From Tanypteryx hageni (Eukaryota; Arthropoda; Insecta; Odonata; Petaluridae): a DNA stretch of 64,000 nt. Location: assembly GCA_028673005.1 (NCBI GenBank), contig CM054117.1:33638561-33702560 (forward strand). The letters are read 5' to 3'. Below are positions 47,170 to 58,780 of this stretch, piece by piece (positions within the stretch are counted from its first letter, which is position 1; every line of letters begins with the position of its first letter). The notes beneath the pieces were generated by a model. It worked only from the letters and a program-made list of their open reading frames with translations. It searched no databases and was not told the origin of the DNA. The position numbers were made by a program, and so were the translations under genes.

Positions 47170-48817
47170 CAGGGTTGCCAAGATAAATTTTAAAATGTAG
47201 CTAAATCCACCCTAAAAAATTAGCTAAAAAGTCGCTAAACTCAAAACAATGTCTCTAAAAAGTTGAAAATAGAAAAGTACATAAATACTACAAAATAATT
47301 CGTACTATATCTTATTATTGAACTTTCTTATTTTTTATAAATGAATAACAATTAAGTTAATATTAATTGATTATTGTAAATAAGGCATAATTTTTATAAG
47401 CATTTTTTAATAAAAAAGAAATAGGCATTTTCATTTATAGGTTAAGTTTTTAAAATAAAAAGAAAAGATATTAAAAATTTACAAAAATATTACATTAACG
47501 CTTCATACACAAGTCACATTCGGGTAACTTATATGACTACTTTTCGCTTCATCTTTAGGTAAATTCTGATATGCATCAGTGGAACCAGTTTTGTTTATTA
47601 CACTTTCGAGCAGTTAGTAATTGTAACAACATTTCCCATGCCTTCTTAAACCATATCTAATGGCGAAAATTGCTTTTAAAGTTTTGACACTCATTCTGTT
47701 TCGTAATTTTTATTTTACAATGCCCATGGCACTAAATTGAGGTGGGATAATGAGAGTACAGTTAAAGCTAGATTTGAAATATCTTCAAAAGTATTTCCAT
47801 CAGTTGAATCTCGATAGCCAGCGATTTCCGGCCAAGTTTCAACGTATCTTAGGTTTCTGTTCACATGACGGTATGTAGTTTTTTTCACTGAAAGTCAATA
47901 CGAATCAGAATTGTTGAATCTTCGATAAAACATTTTGATGGATTAAGTATTCCTGGTTTCCTTGGTTTCAAACATTCACTTGCATTCAAACAAGACATTG
48001 ACTGCAAAGCAGTAACATTCTCTGGCAACCATTGTCGAAGTTCTTTTATAAGTGAAACTAGAAAATTATGACATCTTTCACGGTTGATTTTATCAGAAAA
48101 ATTTCTCTCTGATATTTCCTTTTCAAATTCATATCCTAAGTAAGGATGAGGATCCAGTCGATTTGCAGTTTCAGTACTTTCTCAAATATCGATCTTTGAA
48201 CATCGGATATTATTTAAATCTACCAAATCATCAATCAAATTTCTTATTGACGGATTGAACTTCTCTTAGAATTGATTTAAAAAATAACATAAAACAGGAA
48301 AACGGCTGATGTGTTGATAATATATAATAATAAATACTTAATTGCAATTTTTTCAGAATAAATTTGATACGTCTCGATTGAGGCAGACGTCCAGTAATAA
48401 TTAAAAGCAAAATCTGCTTAATATTCTAATGAAAATCTATATCTAATTTTTACACATTTAATGGAAATCAATTTTTCTATAATTGTTACTGTTTTATAAA
48501 AGTATTTTTCAACGTAAATTGCAATTTAATATTTTAAAAATAATCTGAAATATATTAAAAAATATACGTAACTGGCGAAATAACTGAAAATTATTTTGAG
48601 ATTTATATATTTTAATAAACCTACCATAAAAATTATTTGTTTGGTTTGTGCTGAATATTGCATGTATTTCTGTACAAATACAGAAATAGCCAAATTTGTC
48701 GCTAGATTCGGCGAAAATCGCTAAGTTAGTGACATGTCGCTAAACCCTAAAGAAAGTCATTAAATGAAATAAAAAGTCGCTAAATCGAGCGTCAAATTCA
48801 CTAAATTGGCAACTTTG
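47170..48817 (-). mobile_element. hAT relic, ~1.65 kb
   Basis: The left end is cagggttgccaagat and the right end in reverse is caaagttgccaattt. Subterminal gtcgctaaa repeats occur at both ends. The flanks aatgcact and tatacact agree at 6 of 8 bases if the right end is placed one base further out. The centre holds a broken hAT transposase on the minus strand. Confidence 0.78.
47500..48270 (-). pseudogene. hAT transposase C-terminal half, broken
   Basis: The minus strand reads KFNPSIRNLIDDLVDL, then a stop, then RLDPHPYLGYEFEKEIS, FLVSLIKELRQWLPENVTAL and QSMSCLNASECL, a stop and frameshift near 47885, LRYVETWPEIAGY, and TVLSLSHLNLVPWAL in the place of the usual SLPHSNADVERVFS block. It ends with frames matching RMSVKTLKAIFAIRYGLRRH-type sequence near 47650. 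The gap-and-stop pattern and the final dimerisation-domain motif fit a hAT family related to KIAA1586-like domesticated genes. At least four stops and shifts show it is non-functional, and the N-terminal zinc finger and first catalytic residue are absent. Confidence 0.75.
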
Positions 48818-50085
48818 ATATACACTGTACATAAATTCAGACGGATAATCGAAATACTTCTTAAACAATCCGGTCTATGAAAAATATTTCGTTCAAAACT
48901 TTTAAAGAATTACGATGTTTACAACTTTAATAATGCCGAATATTTGCATAAGTGAATCCCTAACGGACAAATTTGTCAAAAACGGAAAAATGACAACAGT
49001 AAACCTCCACATCCGATTAACCAATTTCAGCTACAATTTTATCAGACCTTTAATTTTTAATGCTAATCATAAATGTAATGTTTCGTGGTGATTGGATTAG
49101 TAGATTTTGAGTTAGAGCGCAAACAGGATTCCCATCATACAGACGCCGAGAAAATATGTAGTAAAAACATATTCAGGGGACCTTAAAACGCGTATTTTCT
49201 TTGAAATCTCGGATTAGATTTTTTCACGAAAGCCCATGCTTTCTCTATAATGTGTACGGATAGAGTGAAAAACACGCAGAAATATTTGCCCAAATTCTTC
49301 CTTCCGTTCGTAAAAAAACCACTTCCAAAAAGTACGAATGCGGAAAAAAACCCACTGCGAGTTGATGGTAATGGAATTCGAGGGGAGGTGACATAGTGGA
49401 GTCTAATTTTAACGAGCAATTTGTCAGGGAGGCGAGCTGTATCGCGATCCGTCCATTCCTTACGCGTCAGCAACCCGACCGAATTCGAAGTATAATTCCG
49501 AAAGGAAACTCATCCTCCCCCGACGAAGCGGCCGTCGCACTCGATCGATTCGGTCAATTCCGATTCCCTTCGGCCTTAATTAGACGGAATTCGCTCCCGG
49601 TATCGCCGCGCCAGCGACCGCCCCATGACGGGGGGAGAATGGCGACGTCAAATAAAAAGCGATTTATCTTAATTTCAATCGCTTTCGAATCGGATGCGTT
49701 TAATCTCCACGCACGCACACACACACACACACGCCGTATCGATTGACCTGTGAAATAGACGTCCGGAGGTTGGGCGATCTCCGTCCTTTCTCTCTTTCTT
49801 TCCCCCTATCTCCGTCCGCTGAGCCTTGAAACGTCAAACCCGACATCGCTTTCCTCAATCTGAAGCTTTCCCTTTCGCAGTCTCATAACTTCATTGACCT
49901 CAAGAGTTCTTTTTTCTTTCCGTCTATTTTCCCCTATGCTACGCTATAATCTCGTCCTCTCTCGCTTCATCTCGACGTTCTCCTCGACCCACCAATGCCG
50001 TCCCAAATCATCCTATTCTCTCTCTATATGTGTGTGTGTGTATGTATATATGTATATGTGTGTGTGTATCATCATAGGTAGTCTG
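48818..50085. other. Unique DNA, no gene seen
   Basis: The stretch cagtaaacctccacatccg at 48990 resembles a pogo-type terminus but has no clear partner. The 116-codon frame at 49396-49746 runs into a CA microsatellite and has no domain. Confidence 0.4.
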
Positions 50086-50445
50086 TCCGTAGACAGATCC
50101 GTGATTATTCATGGTTAAACCTGATTCTCCATATACTCCTATTTTCCGCTGTCCTCTTCATATCTTGATAACTCTTTCCCTTTCAAATCGTCTATCAGCT
50201 GAAACCTTTTCCTACCTCTTTCCATCTAGTTTTCCTTCTAAGACGTCTTTCATCATACTCTCTCTCCTCAGGTAATGTCCAACCTAGTTTGCCTTCCACT
50301 TTCTAATAGTCTGTATAATCATTCGCTTCTCTCCTACTCTTCATAGCACTTCATCGTTTTTCATCCTATCTGTCCATTTTTTCTTCAGCATTCTCCTCCA
50401 AGTCCACATTTCAAAGCTTTCCAAGTATTTGAAGTCATTTTTCCT
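50086..50445 (-). mobile_element. LINE 3' end with reverse-transcriptase tail
   Basis: The minus strand encodes, in pieces, YLESFEMWTWRRMLKKKWTD, RMKNDEVL, stop, RVGEKRMIIQTIRKWKAN, LRRESMMKDVLEGKLDGKR, frameshift, SYQDMKRTAENRSIWRIRFN and HE-stop. This is the C-terminal tail of a LINE ORF2, downstream of the reverse transcriptase. The 3' end carries a gtctacggacagac hairpin just before the element stops. It has stops and frameshifts and is 5'-truncated. It shares its last ~110 bases with 6050-6172. Confidence 0.85.
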
Positions 50446-50451
50446 TAGCGT

Positions 50452-50452
<1 letters not shown>

Positions 50453-50524
<72 letters not shown>
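50453..50524. repeat. (TA)n microsatellite
   Basis: About 36 TA units, directly upstream of the 5' truncation point of the minus-strand LINE fragment. Confidence 0.97.
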
Positions 50525-50526
<2 letters not shown>

Positions 50527-51299
50527 ATTATATATAGACGTTCCTTACAGAGGAGGAGTAACATAACATATATAGGCACTTCCAGAAGAGCGGCAGACAC
50601 CAAACTTTTTTTATTGGTAGAACTATGTGCAAAACCGACGAGAAAAAACGAAAATATTGAACTAGTTCAACAATGCCGCTGCTAAAAAATCGAAATTGTT
50701 TAAACAAATTTTCAAGGTTTATGTATTTTCGAATGTGCTACGAAGCTGAAATTTTTTTATTAGGTAGAATTTATAAAAAAACAAAATAGGGATTATACAA
50801 ATTTTGATATTTTAATTTGTTTGGCAGTTAAAAATTCTTAAAATTTAAACAAATAGGTAAATGTCTAGATACTGCCGGGCGAGATAGGGAGCTGAAATTT
50901 TTAAATAATTTAGGTCTTGGTTGATATAAACGAATAAACATTTGAATGTCTGTATGATATTGTTATTGCGACCGTTAAAAATTATTTGAATTTAAATCAT
51001 TAGATATATGTTATTTCACTTCTAAATGTGGTACAACTTTAAAATTTGGCATAAATGTGTGGCATTATTAAAAAAATGCGAAAAAGTATAATATTCTTTA
51101 AATTGAAAATATTAGTGATTTTTTTACTCCATTATTGTTCCATAAGGAGAAAACGAAAATCGGTGCAGAGGAGAAATCTTTTGAATTAAAGAAATATTTC
51201 CCATGATGAAGTGCCTCTCTGAAAAATGAATGTTTTTTCAAGGTGAGAGGAAATGTTTGCAGAATGCAAGCACCTTCGACTAGTATATATGTATATATA
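50525..51299. other. AT-rich DNA, no gene seen
   Basis: No coding or repeat boundary recognised. Confidence 0.4.
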
Positions 51300-52054
51300 C
51301 ACAGAGTGATCATTTTAAATGAGAACCCATTACAGTTTTAATAACTTCGAGTAAAAGAGTGCTAGAGACATGAAATTTAGAAGTAATAACTTTTATTGTC
51401 TGACATTACTTATATTGTCACAAATAATGCTGAAAATGACTACCAGCATGTTGCATATATAACTGAGCACGGCGAAGCATGTTCGAAGACACTGCCTGCG
51501 GCGCGATGGGTGTGATGTTGGAAATTATGTGGAATAAGTTGGGTGGTTTTCAATTCATCCCGATTGCGTGGATTGCTGCTGTAGGCATTGCCTTTGATAA
51601 AACCCCACAGAAAGAAGTCTAACGGCGACAAATCTGGAGAGCGCGGAGGCTCTCACTAACCTGTGCTAAACGATTCACAGTAAGAACAGTCGACGAGTGA
51701 ACACGACTCAAAACATTCACATTTCCAGTCTCCCTGGACATTTTCACAATCTTCCATACAATAGATTTGTTTGGTGCCTTACAACATCAAAATTGCCAAC
51801 AGAAATCACTCTGAGTAGTTTTAAACGGCTCTGATTTGAGGTAACGTTCCACCATAAACACTTGCACCTCTACATTGAACGCCATGTTTGTTTATTGCTT
51901 GCACTCTGCATGCACATTCGTAGTGTCGCAGGCTGTCGACAAATGGTGACATCATGCAGACAATAAAGATTGTTACTTCTAAGTTTCATGTCTCTAACAC
52001 ACTTTTACTCGAAGTTATTAAATTTTCTATGGGTTCTCATTTAAAATGATCACC

Positions 52055-52059
<5 letters not shown>
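51300..52059 (-). mobile_element. Mariner-like element, internally deleted, with long TIRs
   Basis: The left end is cacagagtgatcattttaaa and the right end in reverse is cacagggtgatcattttaaa. Similarity between the two ends continues for about 90 bp, through a block including acttcgagtaaaag. The right end abuts a TG/TA microsatellite and the left flank is TATATA, so the element sits in TA-rich DNA as expected for this superfamily. The interior is a fused transposase remnant. Confidence 0.85.
51440..51885 (-). pseudogene. Mariner-like transposase: N-terminal HTH joined to C-terminus
   Basis: From an ATG at 51885 the minus strand reads MAFNVEVQVFMVERYLK, KTTQSDF, a stop, KAPNKSIVWKIVK and MSRETGNV. 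This is the N-terminal helix-turn-helix DNA-binding part. After RVHSSTVLTVNRLAQ it passes within about 30 bases, and one frame change, to RSPDLSPLDFFLWGFIKGN. That stretch holds the third catalytic Asp (codon 51617-51619). The first and second catalytic residues are missing. The join looks like a large internal deletion that kept the DNA-binding domain and both TIRs. Stops make it non-coding now. Confidence 0.82.

Positions 52060-52140
<81 letters not shown>
52055..52140. repeat. (TG)n(TA)n(CA)n microsatellite
   Basis: TG units, about 28 TA units, then CA units. The whole array is itself palindromic. Confidence 0.95.
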
Positions 52141-52142
<2 letters not shown>

Positions 52143-53073
52143 ACGGGAGTCTTCATCTAATGGATATATTGAGATACCATCACGAGAAAGAGAGACCGTT
52201 AATGAAGTTTAAATCATGTTACGGATAAGACCAATTACATTGTTTACGACCGTTCCATCATCTTCTTCCCCCTCCCAAACTCCACTTCAGATCCTCTGCT
52301 CGTGTATTATACGATGTTTGCTTTAATCTTTTTCTCTTTTTTTTCTTCCATGCTTCCGTCCGTCCGTTTGATGGAGATTTCATCCAACGAAAATTAAAAA
52401 AATTTCTCCCCTCGTCGTCGCTGATAAAAGCTCGGTCGTATTCGACTTTTTCGGACAGTGTTTTTGCCACCGTTTTCTTCCTATCTCCCTTTCTCCTTTG
52501 ACGTCTCAATCAGTCGTAAAATGTCTTTTTTTAATCGACGGCTGAAATTTTTTTTGCACAAGAGACGACAAAAAACTACCGATTTATGTTACGCGGTTTT
52601 TTGTGGGTTATAATAAAACCGAGAGCCAAGAGAGAGAGAGAGGGCGAGAGAGAGAGAGAGAGACTCGATAGGGAAATGATTTCTCGTTCGTGAGCGTGTT
52701 CTTAGCGAGCAGATGCCTCTTATTTGAATAATCCTGACAGATAGATGTCAGCCAACCCCCCCCCCCCCTCTCTCTCTCTCTTAACAAGTTCCGAGGCTCA
52801 TTATGACACGCTAAGAGTCGGGTCTTGATCCAAACTGATTGGGATATGTACCGTATTGCTTTATCATTCCTGTACGAATCGTTAAGCATCCATTTTCTCG
52901 TAATATTGTACAGTCTCTTATGTTAGGTCCAGAAGATATTGCAGGTTAACATTCCTTATTTATAAAGTACGGTAAAAACATCGGATGTAAGATTTATGTA
53001 AATCTATTTTGATAAAATGTACGTTCAGTAGATGTGAAATCGTTTCACCACAAAACGTAAAGTTTTAGAAGTA
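52141..53073. other. Unique DNA, no gene seen
   Basis: GA-rich run at 52625-52665, C/CT run at 52756-52782. No supported gene. Confidence 0.4.
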
Positions 53074-54047
53074 CAGTAAAATTCGGTTATAACGCGCCTC
53101 ATTTAACCGCGGTTTCGGATATACCGCGGGTTGCGCCACGTCCCTCAAAATGGTTCCATTTATTTTCTTCGTTAGTAGTTACATAGTAATTGTAGCTATG
53201 TTTATACCAAAAAATACCACTGCCCTTATCCTGCCCTTGGATCAAGGGATTATCAGAGCTTTGAAAGCCTACTACCGGCGGGAATTGCTCACTGCTGTCA
53301 TAAACGCAGAACTGCAAGTACAAAAATTCCTGAAAACAGTCACTCTGAAGAATATGGCCTACAATGTCCGATTGGCATGGAAGAACATAAGTTCTTCTAC
53401 AATTCAAAATTGCTGGTCGAAGTGCGTAGCTGCAGCGGACGATAGCATAGAAGATGAAGACGAGTTTTTGGGTTTTACGGAAGAAGACGAGCGTGAAGTT
53501 TCAAATGTTTTTGCTGATTGTACTCTGCAAGTAAATGATCTCGATGGCTGGGTGCGTGAAGATGATGAAACTCCTGCAGCTGCCCATAAGAGTGATGAAG
53601 AAATTGTGGCTGCAGTCCAGAGCCGCGGAAGAACAGTTTTTTATCAGAGGATGAGAGCGATAATGAAGAAGTAGAAGACGAATGCGAGCTTGAAATGCCT
53701 AAAATAGGAAAAGTAATGGAGAACATCAATGAAGTGATGGATTGGTTAGAGAGACAGAGCTATTGCGATCATCTCCATCTTTTACATTTGCAAAAGATTA
53801 AGACGTATGTGACAAAGAAACGCCATCAGCTGTTCCGCCAAAAGAAAATATCGGACTATTTTAATAACTCCCGTTAAAGTAGGGCATGCGCGTGGATCAT
53901 TAAACATCACTTACTTTTGTATTTTGAAAATAAATTTGTTATAAAATTTAGTTTTACAGGTATTTAATTTTTTCCCACAAAGCTTCCCGTAATAATGCGG
54001 GTGAAAACTTCGTCTCCCGAGACCCGCGTTATAACAGAATTTTACTG
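53074..54047 (+). mobile_element. Tigger/pogo transposon, deletion derivative
   Basis: The termini are cagtaaaattcggttataac and, in reverse, cagtaaaattctgttataac, one mismatch in 20. The element is flanked by TA at 53072-53073 and 54048-54049. At 974 bp it keeps both ends and only the C-terminal part of the transposase. Confidence 0.93.
53150..53877 (+). pseudogene. Tigger-like transposase C-terminus (DDE superfamily)
   Basis: Homology starts at about residue 18 of the 53150 frame with FIPKNTTALILPLDQGIIRA. The Asp (codon 53240-53242) is the third residue of the pogo/Tigger catalytic triad. KAYYRRELL and FLKTVTLKNMAYNVRLAWKN follow, then SSSTIQNCWSKC, then an acidic linker. One or more single-base shifts near 53615-53640 (at a T6 run) move the frame to LSEDESDNEEVEDE, after which MPKIGKVMENINEVMDWLER and HQLFRQKKISDYF finish the protein at 53877. 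The DNA-binding domain and first two catalytic residues are deleted. The ATG at 53150 lies in the fused upstream region and is not the ancestral start. The 174-codon open frame is long for a relic, suggesting recent decay. Confidence 0.9.
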
Positions 54048-54099
54048 TAATCTACAAATATATGATCGCGGAATTCATTTAGGTTGTGGACGGCGCATC

Positions 54100-54257
54100 C
54101 AGTACCGTAACTAGGGCGGGGCAAGCGGGGCATCTGCCCCGGGCGCAAAAAATCCAAATAGTAACTAAATAAACTAGAGAAGATAATTTTTCGAAAGAGG
54201 GGGGGTCATATATTTAGCAGTTTGTCCCGGGCGCTAAAATAGTTAGTTACGGCGCTG
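54100..54257. mobile_element. Small hAT-like MITE, 158 bp
   Basis: The left end is cagtaccgtaactagggcgg and the right end in reverse is cagcgccgtaactaac. Flanks ggcgcatc (54092-54099) and ggcacatc (54258-54265) agree at 7 of 8 bases. Inner ccccgggcgc / cccgggcgc blocks mark both sides. Confidence 0.83.
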
Positions 54258-54265
54258 GGCACATC

Positions 54266-56342
54266 TGTACGTATTGGTTCTAGTAACCGTAGGGAATGAA
54301 TGAAAATTACGTTGAAATAATTGCTTGACCTTACAGATGCTTATGGCATTTCTTCCAGGTATGATAAGAAAGGCTAATAGAGACTTTTGTTTGGCTGAAA
54401 TCCCTTGCCATACCCTTTTGGCGATTGAAGGGCAACATGTTAATTTGTGATTCACTCGACATCTGATACACATGCAGAACTGCATTTCCATTTCATCTTT
54501 GCTTTTCTGGGAAAAACTACAAAGTTGCATCATTTTTTTCCGAAACTCAATATATAATGTAAAGCTGACTATACTCATTCGGCAAAGAAAAATATTCAGT
54601 ACATTTATGTTGATGAAAAATTAAATTTAAAATAACTTAGAATCAAATACATTTATTCGGACAACGTTACGTAGCAGTGAATCTATTCCCATCAATTTCC
54701 CGCTCACTTCTCGAATGTGCAGGGAATTAAACTGAAACCGGATTCATCGTACGGTTCTCCACTCTCTTATTTATGTTTTCTAGCAAGTTATCGATGAAAA
54801 TCGAGGAATCGATGATTCATCTAAGGTTCTTTTTATGAACCACCATTATAATTCATCAATAACGCCTCATTAAAAGATATGCAATCAAAAAGCTATTCAT
54901 ATAACAGCACTTTGGTTGGGCACACTTCAAGGAAATTCACACCCCCGTAACGTTTTATCGTATGTTAGATAATCATCGGCGACTCATCCAGTGAAATAAA
55001 CTGAATTGGCTCAATTAATCTGAAAACAATTGGAGCGCATACGACAAAGCAGTCTTGGTTCGATTTTTATTGAATAAATATGATAGATGAAGGCGACAAA
55101 CTCCTCGCCATGGAAAAATTCTCTGGTAATCAAGCTAATTGGAGAGTTTTGTTATGATAAAGAAAAAATGTGCCTAAATTTATGCAGGAAATTAAGTTCG
55201 GCTCCTTTCTCGCCCCTCGCCTTCCCGTTTCCTGCCGAATTCCCCCCGCCCCACATCTTCTCTCTTTTCCTCCAACCCCCTTCGCTTCAACTTCCACCTG
55301 TCGGAATCCGCAAGCAGTCACGTACATCTCCCCGACTTCCCTCTCCACCCTACGTTTCAATCCCACGGGAAGCGCTCCCATAAAATACATTCGCACTTCG
55401 CAGGGTGTTTAACGAGGCGAAGCCTTAAAAAAAACTTGTCCTCTATCTCCTAGTAAAATCGATAAACGTTTTTGGCTTTTAACTCGATAGGAGTTGGAGA
55501 GAAAAAATAAACGGATTTTATACGCCATACAGTTGCGATCGAAGTTTATCACGGCTCTATTTCGAGAGAGAGGAAGTGAAATAGGAAGAGTAAAGAAAGA
55601 CATCCACATAGATATGCTAGGATATAGAGCGCGTGTAAGTGTAAAATTCAATGAGGAGCGAAAAAAAACGTGTTGTTTTTATTGATAGCCTTGGTTAGGC
55701 CATAAAGGAGGATTTCTCGTTCGAGAGAGTAAGGAGGTGGAGGAGGGGGGAAATGGAGGGAGTCATAATCAGTCAACCTCCCTCCCTCCCATCCTTGCTC
55801 GCTCGCGGGGCCGTAAATCAAAAGCTTTCATTGCGATTCAGTACTCTCGAGCGTATGATTGGTTTCGATAGGCTCCCTGATTCATGTAAGACGTTTTTAC
55901 GACCGTTCCGGATTTTAAAAGGACACGATTGAGAAAAAAATGAATTTCTCTCCGGGGAAACGTACTCTATCAATGCGTGCACCCTGGATCGTGCTCACCC
56001 GGCCGCAATGAGAGTTCCGTTTTATCGCCGTTGCTCTCTCTCTCTTTAACTTTCTCTCTTTCTATCCCTCTTTCTCCACGTACTTCCTCTATCGTTTGCA
56101 ATGGCGCCTTTATTCCTGTTATCTTCCACCTTGGCCCAACCTATCGAGACCTACTTTTTATTTTTCTGTCAAGTTGTTTTATATTATCTTGCTTGTGAAG
56201 TTATTCTTTTCTATTGTGGCTGCTATTTACCTACTCGCCTGCCACTTTTCCGTTGCTTGATCGAGGAAAAATGAGCGATTCGTAACCAACGTGGTGGTCG
56301 CGAAAATTTTTTATTTTTATCCGTATAATCCGTGAACCGTTC
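54266..56342. other. Unique DNA, no gene seen
   Basis: Overlapping frames at 54.2-54.6 and 55.1-55.7 kb carry no recognisable motif. C/T-rich patches lie at 55195-55340 and 56035-56090. Confidence 0.4.
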
Positions 56343-56350
56343 CGTGTGAC

Positions 56351-57097
56351 TAGGGTTACCATAGTTGTAATCTTACCTCCCGGACAACAAGAACACAAAA
56401 ATCCGGACAAAACCCGGACTTTTAAAATTTATCTTTCTAAGCACAAAAAATTGTACTGTGGTGTTATATCAATAAAGGATATATAATGAAATATTATTCA
56501 AGTTAATTTTCGAAGGTAAATGTTTTTATTACTTAAACATTTAAGCATAAAAAGAAAATGCAACAATATTTATAATTTCATGCGTTATTACGACTTGTTA
56601 TCCGAAACAATAATTCTGACGATGCAGACTAAATATATAAATAATATATAGGAATATACAACTTTTTATGCGTCTTGAATAATATATACAAAAATATAAA
56701 CTCTAAACCTAAGTTTATTAATTAAATTGGAAATAAAAGTTAAACTGATTATTAAGGAATAATAATATGACACATTATATTATTACAGCGGTTTGCGGAA
56801 CGACTTATTTACAAATTTAAAGCAAAATGATCGAGTAAAGCGTCAAAAATGATATTTAACATCTCACGATATAATTAGAGATAAAACGTTAAAATCACAA
56901 GCTGCAATCATCACCATCATGCTGCTGTCCGAAGACAGGTTTCATATTTCCCAAAAATTAACGTAAATAACTTAAATAACGTACAATAGAAGGAAATATT
57001 CAAATTCCGGACAGGAGTTAAAATCCAGCCCGGACGTCCCCGGACACCCTAAAAAGGAGGACATGTCCGGGAAAAAACAGGACGTCTGGTAACCCCA
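56351..57097. mobile_element. hAT non-autonomous element, 747 bp
   Basis: The left end is tagggttaccatagttg and the right end in reverse is tggggttaccagacgtcc. Exact 8-bp flanks cgtgtgac are at 56343-56350 and 57098-57105. Repeated tccggac and ggacatgtccggg blocks form the subterminal regions. The AT-rich interior is non-coding except for a captured LINE tail. Confidence 0.9.
56906..56944 (-). repeat. LINE 3'-tail fragment inside a hAT element
   Basis: On the minus strand this reads acctgtcttcggacagcagc followed by atgatggtgatgat. That is nearly identical to the end of the LINE at 61256-61288. The hairpin ctgtc/gacag and the ATG-type tail are both preserved. Confidence 0.75.
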
Positions 57098-57313
57098 CGT
57101 GTGACTTCGCACGGTAGATCCCTTTATATAATGCTCGTCATCATTTGCATTCGGAGGACTTTTCTTACGCAGTTTCTCTAATTCTCAACAGAGGCATTTT
57201 ACAGTCGGGTTACAAATTAAATTGTTTCGTCTTCGCTCTATTTTCCAAGAGTTAGTCCTATGCTGTCCTTTTCGAATTTTCCATTATTTTAAGTATTAAA
57301 ATGAAACATTATA

Positions 57314-57647
57314 CAGCCAAAGCCATTTATAACGATGGTTTCGGGGTACATGTTTACACCCGCGTTGTTGGCTTATCCGAGGTATAAAGAAGATTTGCAC
57401 TCCCAGGCTGCTGAACAATAAAACGCCCCTTATAAAGGTGCATACTTGAAAAACCAACAATATAATGGCCTATCTTTTATTAAAAATGCAAATAAATATG
57501 TAACAACACACACTCCTTTCCGTACATGAGTTACTACATATACAGATGTCGGTCATAGTATTTTCTAGAAAGTTACAAATATGTATTTCTGGGAACATGG
57601 TCCAACCCGCGTTATAACTGAGTATGCGTAATAGCGAGCTTTTACTG
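57314..57647. mobile_element. Pogo-type MITE, 334 bp
   Basis: The left end is cagccaaagccatttataac and the right end in reverse is cagtaaaagctcgctattac. Both are flanked by TA (57312-57313 and 57648-57649). The inner cccgcgttataac block resembles the Tigger ends at 53074-54047, but the TIRs are diverged. Confidence 0.62.
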
Positions 57648-57649
57648 TA

Positions 57650-58780
57650 TTAGATTCAATTGTGTGGTGTTTTTTTAAATATGTATGCGTTTGCATTCTA
57701 ACACGAAGAGGCGCGTGGCTTAAAGCATCTTAGCCACCGAGACCATCGAGCAAACATTGGAAGCAGGGTTTATTTTCAACATAATTGATCAGGAGGCAAC
57801 CTCGGGATTTTAACTCAAACAAATCTCCATTTCGCATTCCTGCCAACTGCTTAAAATGTTGCATTCGCCCCTGAGATTAACCGTCAACATCACTTAGCCG
57901 TCCTTCCTTATTTGCATGAGTATGAAATGTGTACATTTTTACCACTGAAAGTCGCTCTCAGGATTTAACGTTTCCTCTCTTATTTACCCATCTCCTCTAA
58001 TTCCATTATGTAATCTTCCTCTCTCCTCAAGTCTCCATTTAAAACTCTATCCCTCCCTTTTTCACTATCCCTTTCAATTCTTTTGAAGCGTTCAAAACCA
58101 TTCGCGAACGCATGCCTTTCAAATCCTTATCCACTCTTAGAGAGATAGAGAGAGGGAGAGATCGTTCCTCCATCACCTCCGCTCGCTCATCTGTTCGATG
58201 GAGTATTTGACGGCGTTCTGTTTGTTTCTCGCCCTTCATCTCTCTCTTTCGAAGCCCATCTCGCTTCTTGGACTCCAGCATCTTTTTCTCTGAAGGCTTT
58301 CCTTCGCTTATTCCCACCTCTCTCTCTCTATCTCTCGCCTGTTCATTCATCCCTGCTCCCCAACCCAACCCAACCCAACCCATCCCCACTGCACTTTCTC
58401 CTCTATTCCTCTTTCCTTCGTTCGTCTATCCATCGATTTGCACAGACTTCACAGACGGAGGGATAAATTCTTATTGATTCAGAATCTGTCATATTCCTAT
58501 ACCACCGAAAGGCTCCTCGAGATAGTCTTGTATTTATACTTCTACGGGGAATATTCCATTGGTTACCGGTTATGTCCATTTTCGCCACCCGTATGGGTAA
58601 AATCAGTCTTACTCTATAAATCTGGGACCCGCAACCTGGTGCTCTTTAGTGGGCTTACCGTGCATTTCTGCAATGCTAAAAATCGACTTTCCTAGTACGT
58701 ACCAATAATTTGATTTGTTATAAAGGTAGGTACGAAAGGACATTTCTAATCACGTTGACAGTGCTTTCATTTCATTTATG
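57650..58780. other. Unique and CT-rich DNA, no gene seen
   Basis: CT-rich at 57970-58440, with four AACCC units at 58361-58380. No gene supported. Confidence 0.4.

Noticed and set aside
48660..48690. Short palindrome atttctgtacaaatacagaaat as a regulatory site
   Set aside because: Lies inside the decayed hAT element and is short enough to occur by chance in AT-rich DNA.
48990..49020. Pogo-type terminus cagtaaacctccacatccg
   Set aside because: A possible partner at about 48830 pairs poorly; boundaries cannot be supported.
58361..58380. AACCC repeats as a telomeric remnant
   Set aside because: Only four units, and the common arthropod telomere unit is TTAGG, which differs.
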